Assembly (NCBI RefSeq): GCF_034427655.1
Contig: NZ_JAXOFX010000007.1
Span: 1-64,000, forward strand
DNA length: 64,000 bases
Direction: 5' to 3'
DNA from: Robertmurraya_A mangrovi
GTDB taxonomy: Bacteria > Bacillota > Bacilli > Bacillales > Cytobacillaceae
Shown here: positions 1 through 7,129 of the stretch, one piece after another
How positions within the stretch are numbered: position 1 is the stretch's first letter
Layout of the letters: every line of letters begins with the position of its first letter
The notes under the pieces: generated by a model
Databases searched by the model: none
Seen by the model: only the letters and a program-made list of their open reading frames with translations
Told to the model about the DNA's origin: nothing
Program-made: the position numbers and the translations under genes

Positions 1-13
1 TATCCTTCATAAT

Positions 14-110
14 AACTAGCTCCTTCCGTAATGTAGCTCTGATTTGGTTTGTTTTATCAATAAACATTCTTACCAAATTAACCTACGAATTTACGAGTAA
101 GGAGCTAGTT
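14..110. repeat. 12-bp perfect inverted repeat, arms 14-25 and 99-110
   Basis: AACTAGCTCCTT at 14-25 is the exact reverse complement of AAGGAGCTAGTT at 99-110, with 73 A+T-rich bases between. No gene was found between the arms. The pair sits beside two other small repeats (131-199 and 216-285), so this end of the window is a repeat-rich intergenic patch. It could be the footprint of a small non-autonomous element or a coincidence; one copy cannot decide. Confidence 0.4.
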
Positions 111-130
111 TCGTTCATGATAACTCGACG

Positions 131-199
131 TTCCGTCTGTGGGGTCTCGACCTTTCCTCTACATCCCGCAGGAGTCAAGCGCCTTCCCCTCCAATCAAC
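131..199 (+). repeat. 5'-truncated copy of the GTTGATT...AATCAAC intergenic repeat
   Basis: The stretch matches the right half of the complete 125-bp element at 18560-18684. The shared landmarks, in the same order, are CTGTGGGGTCTC, GCAGGAGTCAAG, a CCTTCC block and the terminal CCAATCAAC. The left half is absent. Related elements are, from memory, scattered between genes in many Bacillaceae. Confidence 0.65.
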
Positions 200-215
200 T
201 CAGTGCTCTTTACTA

Positions 216-285
216 ATAAATAAAGGAAGTAGGGAAAAATCTATTTCCTCTACCTCCTTTATTTTAGGGGGACTTAATGCAGCCC
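216..285 (-). repeat. Terminator-like palindromic repeat, copy A
   Basis: Read on the minus strand it has a GGGCT..CATTAAGTCC entry, then AAAATAAAGGAGGTAGAG, a loop and a complementary CTACTTCCTTTATTT arm. The same order of blocks recurs at 60517-60591 (copy B). Here it overlaps the last codons of the GDYXXLXY gene (stop 274-276) and probably acts as its transcription terminator. Confidence 0.55.
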
Positions 286-846
286 ATTTCCGTACTTTAC
301 ACCCTTTATATTTGTCAAAAGAGCATATCCATTATATATCTTTACACTAACTAATACTTTTCCTTCACGCGCCTGTTCTTCAAGCTCAAGACCGGTCCCT
401 TCTTCTACATAGAAACGATCTAAGCCGTAATGAATGTGAACAAACTTTCTTCCTTGATTTTCAATGTCCTCGTTTAAATAGTCTTCCATTTTTCCTTTTA
501 TGAAAATTCCCTCAGGACGATCTTTACTAACACGATCTACAGTATAGATTCCCCCGCTTCCCTCTTTTAACAAGACATAAACCGTAATTTGATTCTCATA
601 TGTGGAGTTATGAACCTCTTTCCTTAGTTCTTCATCTAGCAATGTCTCCTCCACCTGATCTATCTCCAAATCCAAAATTACATAATCTCCATAAAATAAA
701 TCTCGCGGATCGATAGGTATAGTAGCTAGTACTACTTCATCTCCAAAAGTAGTTGCTTGCAATGGTTTCATTAGCATGGAGCAAAGTACGGCCACAGGGA
801 TAAGGAGTGATAAGAAAAAAAGTTTATTTGGTGCTCTTCTGTTCAT
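274..846 (-). CDS. GDYXXLXY-domain membrane-anchored protein
   Basis: 190-residue protein with a short basic N-terminus (MNRRAPNK), one hydrophobic segment at about residues 9-27 and an extracytoplasmic remainder. GDYVILDLEI, about 35 residues after the membrane segment, matches the motif that names the GDYXXLXY family (PF14345). Its biochemical role is not known. The start at 846 is chosen because it follows AGGAGAGGAGAG; a longer reading from 894 has no such site. It overlaps the end of the DUF2157 gene by 23 bases, so the two are translationally coupled. These two families are often paired, as here. The last codons lie inside a repeated palindrome (216-285), so the C-terminal sequence may not be conserved. 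Confidence 0.85.
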   Translation of the reverse strand: MNRRAPNKLFFLSLLIPVAVLCSMLMKPLQATTFGDEVVLATIPIDPRDLFYGDYVILDLEIDQVEETLLDEELRKEVHNSTYENQITVYVLLKEGSGGIYTVDRVSKDRPEGIFIKGKMEDYLNEDIENQGRKFVHIHYGLDRFYVEEGTGLELEEQAREGKVLVSVKIYNGYALLTNIKGVKYGNGLH

Positions 847-2101
847 TCCGTCTCTCTCCTCTCCTTGTTTTTTCAAACCAAAAGCCCAGTCCAAGTAGGA
901 TTATTCCACCTATTAGAAAAGCAATAGATTTATTTAAAAATACTAATGAAACATCAATATAGAATCGAAAAATTAATACACTGACAATGACAACACCAAT
1001 TAATTGCTGGCGATACACAAGGAATAGACCATAAATCATATACCCTATTCCAAACACGATCCACCACGGGAAAGTGAATGAATTTGGTGACATATCCATT
1101 CCTTCCATCCATAGGTCCCTAGCCGTTAAAATCAGGCCTGAAATAAAGGAAATAATGATTCCTAAGTTTTTCATTGTATGTTTGTATGATGGTAGTTGAA
1201 CATGAGTGATGGTTATTCCTACTAGTAAAAAGATGACAAATAATACAGCCACTCTTTCAACCTCAAAATAGTAGAAAGTCATAGCTATCCATTGAAGGAA
1301 CAATAAGCTATTAACAACAAAGATAGCATTAGATTTATTGAAGAATTTATGCCCTATAGCAAACAATAGAGGCAAAAGGATAGTGAACACCATTGGAAAA
1401 TCATTTTGCTCTAATGGTTGGATGGCAAACTTCATTTGTATAAATTGATAAAGTAACACTAAATTTGCAACTAGGAGCAGCCTATACTTGTTGAATAGGA
1501 AATACCATACCGCAAACAACAATGGAAGAATGATTAGCATAAAGGTAGACGGATTTAGCTGATCCCCAACAAACATAAATTTTAACTCAATTACTAGATA
1601 GATTAATACGAAACTTAATCCATATAAAAATTTATCTTTTAAATAAATAGCTAATGGAAAAACGCCTATTGCCCAGGCCAAAAATGCATTTTCAAGCTTA
1701 CCACCTAGATGAAACAGCTGCCCTATATAGAATATCTCTGCACCATAAACAAATACACTAATGTAATATAAGCTTTTAGATAGTATTGGTTTACGATACT
1801 CGGTGAGCCAAGCAACAAAATATCCTAATATTAAACTTAATAATAGAACGGAGAATTTCGTTAAATCACTTAAACCTGCCCAATTGCTAGCTACAAAACT
1901 TAATACTCCTAAACCAATTAACAAAGCCCCAATCATGGAAAGGACTTTTATAAAATTTAGTGGCTCTTTCTTTTGACTTGGTACTTCATAGAAAGATAAT
2001 AAATGCTTCGCTTGTTGTGGAGCTAGTTCTCCTATGTCTTCAAGGTATTGAAATTCTTTTCTTAAAAGTTCATATTGAAAGATGGACACTACTCGTTTCA
2101 T
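824..2101 (-). CDS. DUF2157 polytopic membrane protein
   Basis: 425 residues. The N-terminal 45 residues are soluble and charged, containing the EDIGELAPQQAKHLLSFYEV segment typical of DUF2157. About twelve hydrophobic segments follow, starting at MIGALLIGLGVLSFVASNWA. It ends in a basic tail (RRGERRNEQKSTK). The start follows AAAGGAGG with seven-base spacing. The gene overlaps the GDYXXLXY gene downstream, and the two probably form one membrane complex of unknown function. No catalytic motif is visible. It is separated from the aminopeptidase gene upstream by a terminator (2165-2194). Confidence 0.85.
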   Translation of the reverse strand: MKRVVSIFQYELLRKEFQYLEDIGELAPQQAKHLLSFYEVPSQKKEPLNFIKVLSMIGALLIGLGVLSFVASNWAGLSDLTKFSVLLLSLILGYFVAWLTEYRKPILSKSLYYISVFVYGAEIFYIGQLFHLGGKLENAFLAWAIGVFPLAIYLKDKFLYGLSFVLIYLVIELKFMFVGDQLNPSTFMLIILPLLFAVWYFLFNKYRLLLVANLVLLYQFIQMKFAIQPLEQNDFPMVFTILLPLLFAIGHKFFNKSNAIFVVNSLLFLQWIAMTFYYFEVERVAVLFVIFLLVGITITHVQLPSYKHTMKNLGIIISFISGLILTARDLWMEGMDMSPNSFTFPWWIVFGIGYMIYGLFLVYRQQLIGVVIVSVLIFRFYIDVSLVFLNKSIAFLIGGIILLGLGFWFEKTRRGERRNEQKSTK

Positions 2102-2164
2102 CGCAAAACCTCCTTACTAGTAGTATAGTCACTCACTCCCTATCGTCTACATTAATTTTGAATC

Positions 2165-2194
2165 AAAAAAGAACCCTAGAGCAATCTAGAGTCC
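2165..2194 (-). terminator. Rho-independent terminator of the M42 peptidase gene
   Basis: Eight-base-pair stem (ACTCTAGA / TCTAGGGT on the minus strand) with a four-base loop, followed by a run of T residues read on the minus strand. It lies 18 bases beyond the peptidase stop codon. Confidence 0.8.
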
Positions 2195-2211
2195 TTTCAC
2201 TATTCTATATC

Positions 2212-3297
2212 TTATTCAAATGTAATTTTATCTACTGTTTCACGGTCTAGACGTTTAATTACTTCAACAATTAGTTTAACAGCATTTTCATAGTCGTCAC
2301 GGTGTAACATTGCTGCATGTGAGTGAATGTAACGTGTAGCAATGGTAATGGCTAATGATGGAACACCGTTATGTGAAATATGGATAGCTCCTGAGTCTGT
2401 TCCTCCACCAGGGATTGCATCAAATTGGTACGGGATATTGAGCTCATCAGCTGTGTCTGTTACTAAGTCACGAAGACCTTTATGTGACACCATGGAAGCA
2501 TCATAAAGGATGATTTGAGGTCCTTTACCCATTTTACTTTGTGCTTCTTTTTCAGAGATTCCAGGAGTATCTCCAGCGATTCCAACGTCTACTCCGAAGC
2601 CGATATCGGGTTCAATAGCTTGAGCAGATGTACGAGCACCACGTAAACCTACCTCTTCTTGTACTGTTCCTACGCCATATACCACATTTGGATGTTCTGC
2701 ATCCTTTAATTGTTTTAAAACATCAATAGCAATTGCACAACCAATACGATTATCCCAAGCTTTTGCTAATAGCATTTTTTCGTTATTCATAACCGTAAAT
2801 TCGAAATAAGGAACGACCATATCACCAGGTTTTACTCCCCATTCCATAGCTTCATCACGGCTAGAAGCACCGATATCAATGAACATGTCTTTAATTTCAA
2901 CTGGCTTTTTACGAGCTTCTGGAGGAAGGATGTGTGGCGGCTTAGAACCAATCACACCAGTTACATCTCCTTTTCTCGTTACGATTGTTACACGCTGTGC
3001 CAGCATAACTTGAGACCACCAGCCTCCAACAGTTTGGAAACGAATGAAGCCTTTGTCATCAATATTTGTAACCATGAAACCAACTTCATCTAAATGGCCA
3101 GCTACCATGATTTTTGGTCCGCCTTCTTTACCAACCTTTTTAGCAATCAAGCTGCCCAGACCATCCGTTGTTACTTCGTCTGCGAATGGAGTTATGTATT
3201 TTCTCATCACTTCACGAGGTTCGCGCTCGTTACCAGGAATACCTTTTGCATCTGTTAAATCTTTTAGCATTAATAATGTTTCATCTAATTTAGCCAT
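2212..3297 (-). CDS. ysdC: M42-family metallo-aminopeptidase (YsdC-like)
   Basis: 361 residues, the normal length for M42 glutamyl/leucyl aminopeptidases, cytoplasmic enzymes that form large tetrahedral assemblies and trim peptides. Metal and catalytic residues are all present: His68 (AGHLDEVGFM), Asp182 (AWDNRIG), Glu214-Glu215 (QEEVGLRG), Asp237 (GVDVGIAGD) and His325 (RYIHSH). The start ATG at 3297 is in context with MAKLDETL. It is transcribed alone: a terminator follows, and the dUTPase gene upstream ends 70 bases away. In B. subtilis ysdC is near ysdA/ysdB, as here. Exact substrate preference cannot be read from the sequence. Confidence 0.92.
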   Translation of the reverse strand: MAKLDETLLMLKDLTDAKGIPGNEREPREVMRKYITPFADEVTTDGLGSLIAKKVGKEGGPKIMVAGHLDEVGFMVTNIDDKGFIRFQTVGGWWSQVMLAQRVTIVTRKGDVTGVIGSKPPHILPPEARKKPVEIKDMFIDIGASSRDEAMEWGVKPGDMVVPYFEFTVMNNEKMLLAKAWDNRIGCAIAIDVLKQLKDAEHPNVVYGVGTVQEEVGLRGARTSAQAIEPDIGFGVDVGIAGDTPGISEKEAQSKMGKGPQIILYDASMVSHKGLRDLVTDTADELNIPYQFDAIPGGGTDSGAIHISHNGVPSLAITIATRYIHSHAAMLHRDDYENAVKLIVEVIKRLDRETVDKITFE

Positions 3298-3368
3298 TTA
3301 TTTCGACTCCCTTAGTATGTAGTATCATTTACATTATACAGAGTTTTCTAAAAATGCACAAAAATTAT

Positions 3369-3860
3369 TTAATATCCTTCTTGTTGTCTCTTATAATTTA
3401 CTTCATTCTTTGATACATATGCTCTTTCAATGTCTCCATCTGTGAATCCTAATTGGTTCGCTAAAAGTAAATAACTCTCAAACACTAATTTATAATTTTC
3501 AATAGAACGATTTAATCGGAATGTGGTGATTAATTCATAGATTTTTAAAAATTGATCACTTAGTGAAGTTTCTGGAGATCGCTCTATATTAATCTCTTTT
3601 AGATGGTTATAACCACTTTCAATTCCTAATGATAAAATAAAATGAATACCATCTACAAATTCCTCTAATATAACATCTTTAGAGTTAGACTCCTTTAAAC
3701 TCCAAAACTTAAAGCATCTCGTTTCGTTTGCTAATTCCCCGATTTCTACTAGAAGAGCCAAGACTTTTCTGTCAAATAAATCATCAGAAGTTAGATTGTG
3801 CTTTTCTTCAATATGATGATCTAAACTCTTTTGCATTTCAAACAAATTCTGTAATTTCAT
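3369..3860 (-). CDS. Dimeric dUTP diphosphatase (dUTPase_2, all-alpha)
   Basis: 163-residue protein of the all-alpha NTP pyrophosphatase superfamily (PF08761), which hydrolyses dUTP to dUMP and keeps uracil out of DNA. The two acidic metal-binding helices are visible: EIGELANE at about residues 40-47 and EEFVDGIHF at about 67-75, the E-x-x-E ... E-x-x-D arrangement of the family. The start at 3860 (MKLQNLFEMQ) follows AAAGGGTG; an in-frame extension to 3911 has a cysteine-rich, unlikely sequence and no better ribosome site. This type differs from the trimeric beta-type dUTPase YncF of B. subtilis. No operon partner is evident. Confidence 0.82.
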   Translation of the reverse strand: MKLQNLFEMQKSLDHHIEEKHNLTSDDLFDRKVLALLVEIGELANETRCFKFWSLKESNSKDVILEEFVDGIHFILSLGIESGYNHLKEINIERSPETSLSDQFLKIYELITTFRLNRSIENYKLVFESYLLLANQLGFTDGDIERAYVSKNEVNYKRQQEGY

Positions 3861-4005
3861 GTTTTTCACCCTTTGTTTCAAATTACAATAACATGTATAG
3901 GATAATACCATATATTATTCTCTTTTATTAAATTATTATATAAAATATAGTTTTCGTAATACGAAATATCTTTATTAAAGAAGTTTTAAAAAAATATAAT
4001 TTAAA

Positions 4006-4031
4006 TGAAACTTTTCTGTGCTTGATACGTA
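4006..4031 (+). promoter_or_regulatory. SigW-type promoter of ysdB
   Basis: TGAAAC at 4006-4011, a 16-base spacer and CGTA at 4028-4031 match the ECF sigma factor SigW consensus exactly. Transcription would start just upstream of the ysdB ribosome site (GGAGG, 4054-4058). B. subtilis ysdB is a known SigW-regulon gene, so sequence and literature agree. Confidence 0.85.
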
Positions 4032-4069
4032 AATAGGTTAAAAATCATTTGTTGGAGGAGCTTTGCGAT

Positions 4070-4477
4070 ATGTGGCTATTACGCTTCCTTTTATTTGCTC
4101 TTATTATTTTCTTGATTTACACTGCCATAAAATTTGTGCTCAACCCAAAACGAAAGCTAGAGCTCGCTCATGAGCAAAAACGCTATTATTTCTTAGATGA
4201 CAAAAATAATGTTCGTAAAAACTTTTTAATTACTTATAAAGGGGTATTATTTGAAGGGGAAAAATATTTAGGTACAACAGAAAATGCGTTTGAAGTAATC
4301 TCCATTTTTGTATGGCCCCATAAAGTATCGGCCTTACAGGGATTAGTTCGTGAAGATTTCCTGTTTATTGAGAGGAAGATATTAGAAGGCTACCCAAATG
4401 CTAAAATTGACTGGAAAAGTCCTATAAAAGAATTTATGAAAAAAGAACATCCATCAGAAACGCCTTTTCAAAAGTAA
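4070..4477 (+). CDS. ysdB: SigW-pathway membrane protein YsdB
   Basis: 135 residues: one N-terminal transmembrane segment (MWLLRFLLFALIIFLIYTAI), a basic stretch (NPKRKLELAHEQKRYYF), then a soluble domain rich in aromatic residues. It resembles B. subtilis YsdB, named as a sigma-W pathway protein because it is needed for normal SigW activation. The start is at 4070 because GGAGG lies 11 bases before it; the upstream TTG at 4049 precedes that site. It reads opposite to its neighbours and has its own SigW-type promoter at 4006-4031. Its molecular action is unknown; cell-envelope stress response is the family context. Confidence 0.85.
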   Translation: MWLLRFLLFALIIFLIYTAIKFVLNPKRKLELAHEQKRYYFLDDKNNVRKNFLITYKGVLFEGEKYLGTTENAFEVISIFVWPHKVSALQGLVREDFLFIERKILEGYPNAKIDWKSPIKEFMKKEHPSETPFQK

Positions 4478-4488
4478 ATTCTTAAAAA

Positions 4489-4518
4489 AAACGTTCGGAA
4501 AATTTTCCCGAACGTTTT
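4489..4518. terminator. Bidirectional terminator between ysdB and the VTT-domain gene
   Basis: Perfect stem ACGTTCGG / CCGAACGT (4491-4498 with 4508-4515), flanked by a run of A on the left and a run of T on the right, so it can end transcription from both converging genes. Confidence 0.88.
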
Positions 4519-4523
4519 TTCTT

Positions 4524-5096
4524 TTAAGCAGCCTGATTAAAAAACTCTTTCCATTTAATAACAGCCACTTTCTCTCGTAAAGCATAGACTAGAAAAGAAA
4601 GCGAGAATAATATAATCACAATCATCGTTGGTGTAAAACGACTGATGAACTCTCCAAAGACCGTATAAAAGAAAGCCAAAGGGATATTCGTGATAACAGA
4701 AGCCTTCATGTAATCTTTAAAGCCCTTGTAGCGCTCTAACAAACAAAAGCTAAGTAAATGATAATGCACAAACGGTATAAGCCGTAAGATAGCAATCTGA
4801 CTCATGGTTAAATTACGGTACTCACCAAACCACTTCCTCTTAATAGTAGAAAGCTTCTTATGTGTGTTGGGCAATCTATGAATAAGTACATAAAATAATA
4901 GACTACTTAAAAATAACCCGATTATTGAATAAATAGTTCCAGCAAGCGTGCCAAAAAGTGCTCCTCCTGCTATGCAAATAACCACAACCGGAAAGAAAAG
5001 AAACTGCCTTAAAAAATGAATCAAAATAAATGCTATAGGTGCTAATATTCCACCCGATTTCACCATTATAAAAATCATTGCTAATTCATCTTCCAT
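4524..5096 (-). CDS. TVP38/TMEM64 (VTT-domain) membrane protein
   Basis: 190 residues with about five to six hydrophobic segments. The core has a glycine-rich re-entrant region (AGGALFGTLAGTIYSIIG) followed by a cytoplasmic basic loop, and the RLIPFVHYH segment corresponds to the conserved arginine-proline motif of the VTT/SNARE-associated family (PF09335). Related B. subtilis proteins are YtxB, YdjX and YdjZ; YtxB is encoded in this neighbourhood there, but I cannot assign orthology. DedA/VTT proteins are implicated in lipid transport, though this member is uncharacterised. It converges on ysdB through a shared terminator. Confidence 0.78.
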   Translation of the reverse strand: MEDELAMIFIMVKSGGILAPIAFILIHFLRQFLFFPVVVICIAGGALFGTLAGTIYSIIGLFLSSLLFYVLIHRLPNTHKKLSTIKRKWFGEYRNLTMSQIAILRLIPFVHYHLLSFCLLERYKGFKDYMKASVITNIPLAFFYTVFGEFISRFTPTMIVIILFSLSFLVYALREKVAVIKWKEFFNQAA

Positions 5097-5161
5097 GATG
5101 TTTTCACCTTCTTCAGCTGAAAAACTAGTTGTTACTAAAGCTTATAGAAAACGAATGGATG

Positions 5162-5431
5162 TTATGACAATAAATCAGCTAACCATAGTATTACAATTAT
5201 TTCTATTATAGTTAACGATGGCAATCCCCATTTAAATGAGGTATGTTTCGTTTTATGCCTAAAAGTGTTCATGCCAATCATGGCTCCAGCTGCTCCTCCA
5301 ATAAAAGCAACCATCCAAATTGTTTTCTCCTGTATTCGATATTGTTGTTTCTTTGCTTTCTGCTTATCTGCAAACATTATATAGAATCCAATTAAATTAA
5401 TGATTACTAGATAAAAAACTATGTATAACAT
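5162..5431 (-). CDS. ysdA: DUF1294 small membrane protein YsdA
   Basis: 89 residues with three hydrophobic segments (residues about 3-20, 40-57 and 70-87) around a basic linker (ADKQKAKKQQYRI) and the conserved motif NTFRHKTKHTSFKWG, which is diagnostic of DUF1294. The ATG at 5431 is 11 bases after GAGGAG; the in-frame GTG three codons upstream is only two bases from that site and is rejected. It lies downstream of rplT, as in B. subtilis, beyond the ribosomal operon terminator. Function unknown. Confidence 0.82.
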   Translation of the reverse strand: MLYIVFYLVIINLIGFYIMFADKQKAKKQQYRIQEKTIWMVAFIGGAAGAMIGMNTFRHKTKHTSFKWGLPSLTIIEIIVILWLADLLS

Positions 5432-5464
5432 AAACTTCACAACTCCTCTTTTGCACTTGAATTG

Positions 5465-5491
5465 AAAAAGCCACCCTCTAAGAGGATGGCT
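5465..5491 (-). terminator. Terminator of the infC-rpmI-rplT operon
   Basis: Ten-base-pair stem with a three-base loop (AGCCATCCTC / GAGGGTGGCT on the minus strand, one G-U pair) followed by TTTTT, 17 bases beyond the rplT stop. Confidence 0.9.
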
Positions 5492-5507
5492 CTATTATAT
5501 GTTAAAA

Positions 5508-5867
5508 TTATTTGTTTAAGCTATTTTTAGCAACAGTTGCTAATTCAGCAAATGCTTTTTCGTCAGCGATTGCTAATTCAGCAAGCATTTTACGGTTAAC
5601 TTCGATACCAGCAACGCTTAAACCGTGCATTAAACGGCTGTAAGAAAGACCGTTCATACGAGCAGCTGCATTGATACGAGTGATCCATAATTTACGGAAG
5701 TCGCGTTTCTTTTGACGACGATCGCGGAAAGCATACATTAATGATTTCATTACTTGTTGGTTAGCAACTTTGTATAATGTATGTTTTGAACCGTAATAAC
5801 CTTTAGCTAATTTAATAATTTTTTTACGACGTTTGCGAGTAACTGTACCGCCTTTTACACGTGGCAT
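5508..5867 (-). CDS. rplT: 50S ribosomal protein L20
   Basis: 119 residues, the standard L20 length. The very basic N-terminal extension (MPRVKGGTVTRKRRKKIIKL) reaches into 23S rRNA, and the globular C-terminal half contains the conserved NGLSYSRLMHGL segment. L20 is required early in 50S assembly and in Bacillus also represses its own operon by binding the infC leader. The ribosome site AGGAGGG precedes the ATG. Last gene of infC-rpmI-rplT. Confidence 0.98.
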   Translation of the reverse strand: MPRVKGGTVTRKRRKKIIKLAKGYYGSKHTLYKVANQQVMKSLMYAFRDRRQKKRDFRKLWITRINAAARMNGLSYSRLMHGLSVAGIEVNRKMLAELAIADEKAFAELATVAKNSLNK

Positions 5868-5893
5868 TTAATTTCCCTCCTAATTTCCCAATA

Positions 5894-6094
5894 TTACTTA
5901 AGATTTACTAATAAGTTACGGATACGTTTGTAATCGCCTGAAGAAACTAAAGTTCCTTTGCGAAGTTTACGTTTTTGTTTTGTAGATTTGTTAGCGAATA
6001 AGTGGCTTGTGTAAGCATGAGAACGTTTAAGTTTACCAGATCCTGTTCTCTTGAAACGCTTAGCAGCGCCACGGTGAGTTTTCATTTTTGGCAT
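5894..6094 (-). CDS. rpmI: 50S ribosomal protein L35
   Basis: 66 residues with the L35 signature MPKMKTHRGAAKRFKRTGSG at the N-terminus and a lysine/arginine-rich remainder. The ATG follows GAGGAGG. It lies 26 bases upstream of rplT and 17 bases downstream of infC, in the conserved infC-rpmI-rplT order. Confidence 0.97.
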   Translation of the reverse strand: MPKMKTHRGAAKRFKRTGSGKLKRSHAYTSHLFANKSTKQKRKLRKGTLVSSGDYKRIRNLLVNLK

Positions 6095-6111
6095 TTGGGA
6101 TTCCTCCTCGT

Positions 6112-6627
6112 TTACTTATCGTTTTTAGGTGCTAATGTCATAAACATGCTTCTACCATCCATTTTTGGATGTGATTCCACTGTTGCTACTTCTTTACAAG
6201 CTTCAGCAAAGCGGACTAAAACACGTTGACCGATTTCTTTATGAGTAATGGCACGACCTTTGAATCGGATCGATGCTTTTACTTTATCGCCTTTTTCCAA
6301 GAATTTAATCGCATTACGTAACTTTGTGTTAAAGTCATGCTCATCAATTGTTGGGCTAAGACGAACTTCTTTAATGTTGATAATCTTTTGATTTTTACGT
6401 GCTTCTTTTTCTTTCTTCTGCTGTTCAAACTTAAACTTTCCATAGTCCATGATACGAGCTACAGGTGGCTTAGCATTTGGAGCAACAAGAACGACATCAA
6501 GATTAACACGAGCTGCAATTTCAAGTGCTTCGTTTTTAGATTTAATACCTAATTGCTCGCCATTTTGGTCAATAAGACGAACCTCGCGGGCACGAATACC
6601 CTCGTTTAACAACATGTCTTTGCTAAT
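6112..6627 (-). CDS. infC: Translation initiation factor IF-3, with ATT start codon
   Basis: 171-residue IF-3, which binds the 30S subunit, prevents premature 50S joining and checks start-codon fidelity. An ATG-only reading begins at 6615 (MLLNEGIRAREVRL) and loses residues. Four codons upstream, ATT AGC AAA GAC gives MSKD, matching the B. subtilis N-terminus MSKDFIINEQIRAREV. GGAGGTG lies seven bases before that ATT, so ATT (6625-6627) is the start. AUU starts are known for infC in other bacteria and allow IF-3 to discriminate against its own mRNA. N-domain, basic linker (EQQKKEKEARKNQKI, about residues 80-94) and C-domain are complete. First gene of the operon, preceded by the L20 leader. 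Confidence 0.96.
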   Translation of the reverse strand: MSKDMLLNEGIRAREVRLIDQNGEQLGIKSKNEALEIAARVNLDVVLVAPNAKPPVARIMDYGKFKFEQQKKEKEARKNQKIINIKEVRLSPTIDEHDFNTKLRNAIKFLEKGDKVKASIRFKGRAITHKEIGQRVLVRFAEACKEVATVESHPKMDGRSMFMTLAPKNDK

Positions 6628-6923
6628 AGTTAGACACCTCCAAGGTTTTATACGAATACAACGTCTGGGTCAAGAAATTACGATTTTATAAAAGTAATTA
6701 TTGCACCATATTTCTAGCTAAGATTATGACTCAAAGGTTGAATCGTACATTTGATAAACTTCATTAGATAAACAAAAAAGTGTGGATGCACAAAACACCC
6801 ACACTTTACGAAAACAATAAAGTTTAACTAGAAACGTTCGTAAAACCTGCCAACTGCTTAACTGCGTCAATCAGGTGAGAAGCGGGTGCTTCTTCTTTTC
6901 CTCAAACTCGTATTCAATTTACC
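6628..6923 (-). ncRNA. L20 leader (autoregulatory 5' UTR of infC-rpmI-rplT)
   Basis: About 296 nt separate the predicted transcription start from the infC start. The leader contains a strong terminator-type hairpin (6774-6806). Upstream of it lies a block (about 6836-6900) with the potential to pair with it. In B. subtilis, L20 binds this leader and promotes premature termination; the position, operon and attenuator match that known family. I infer homology from context, not from an alignment. Confidence 0.75.
6774..6806 (-). terminator. Attenuator hairpin in the infC leader
   Basis: On the minus strand AAGTGTGG...CCACACTT forms a stem of at least eight base pairs followed by a run of T. It lies about 150 bases upstream of the infC start codon, so it ends transcription before the operon and is an attenuator. 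Confidence 0.85.
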
Positions 6924-6929
6924 TAAGCA

Positions 6930-6959
6930 ACTATATCACAAAAGATGACCTTGTGTCAA
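6930..6959 (-). promoter_or_regulatory. SigA promoter of the infC operon
   Basis: On the minus strand the -35 box is TTGACA (6954-6959), the spacer is 18 bases, and the -10 box is TATAGT (6930-6935) preceded by TGA, an extended -10. This predicts a start near 6923. Confidence 0.8.
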
Positions 6960-7085
6960 CGAATCAATATTTACTGCAACGAAATGAATTGTAGCAAATA
7001 TATTTAAGTATGACAAGTCTTTTTTGATATTTTGTTTATAAAACCATTTTTTACATGGTATTAGTTTGATTAATTTTATTCTCTC

Positions 7086-7120
7086 TACGTAAGAAAGAGA
7101 GGCTTTTACACCTCTCTTTT
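7086..7120 (-). terminator. Terminator of thrS
   Basis: AAAGAGAGG / CCTCTCTTT stem with an eight-base loop located 10 to 40 bases beyond the thrS stop. It is followed by a short T-containing tail on the minus strand. The stretch 6960-7085 to its left shows no gene. Confidence 0.75.
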
Positions 7121-7129
7121 CTCACTAAA

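Noticed and set aside
117..350. Plus-strand 77-residue open frame
   Set aside because: It runs through a repeat fragment and the antisense of the GDYXXLXY gene; no ribosome site and no recognisable product.
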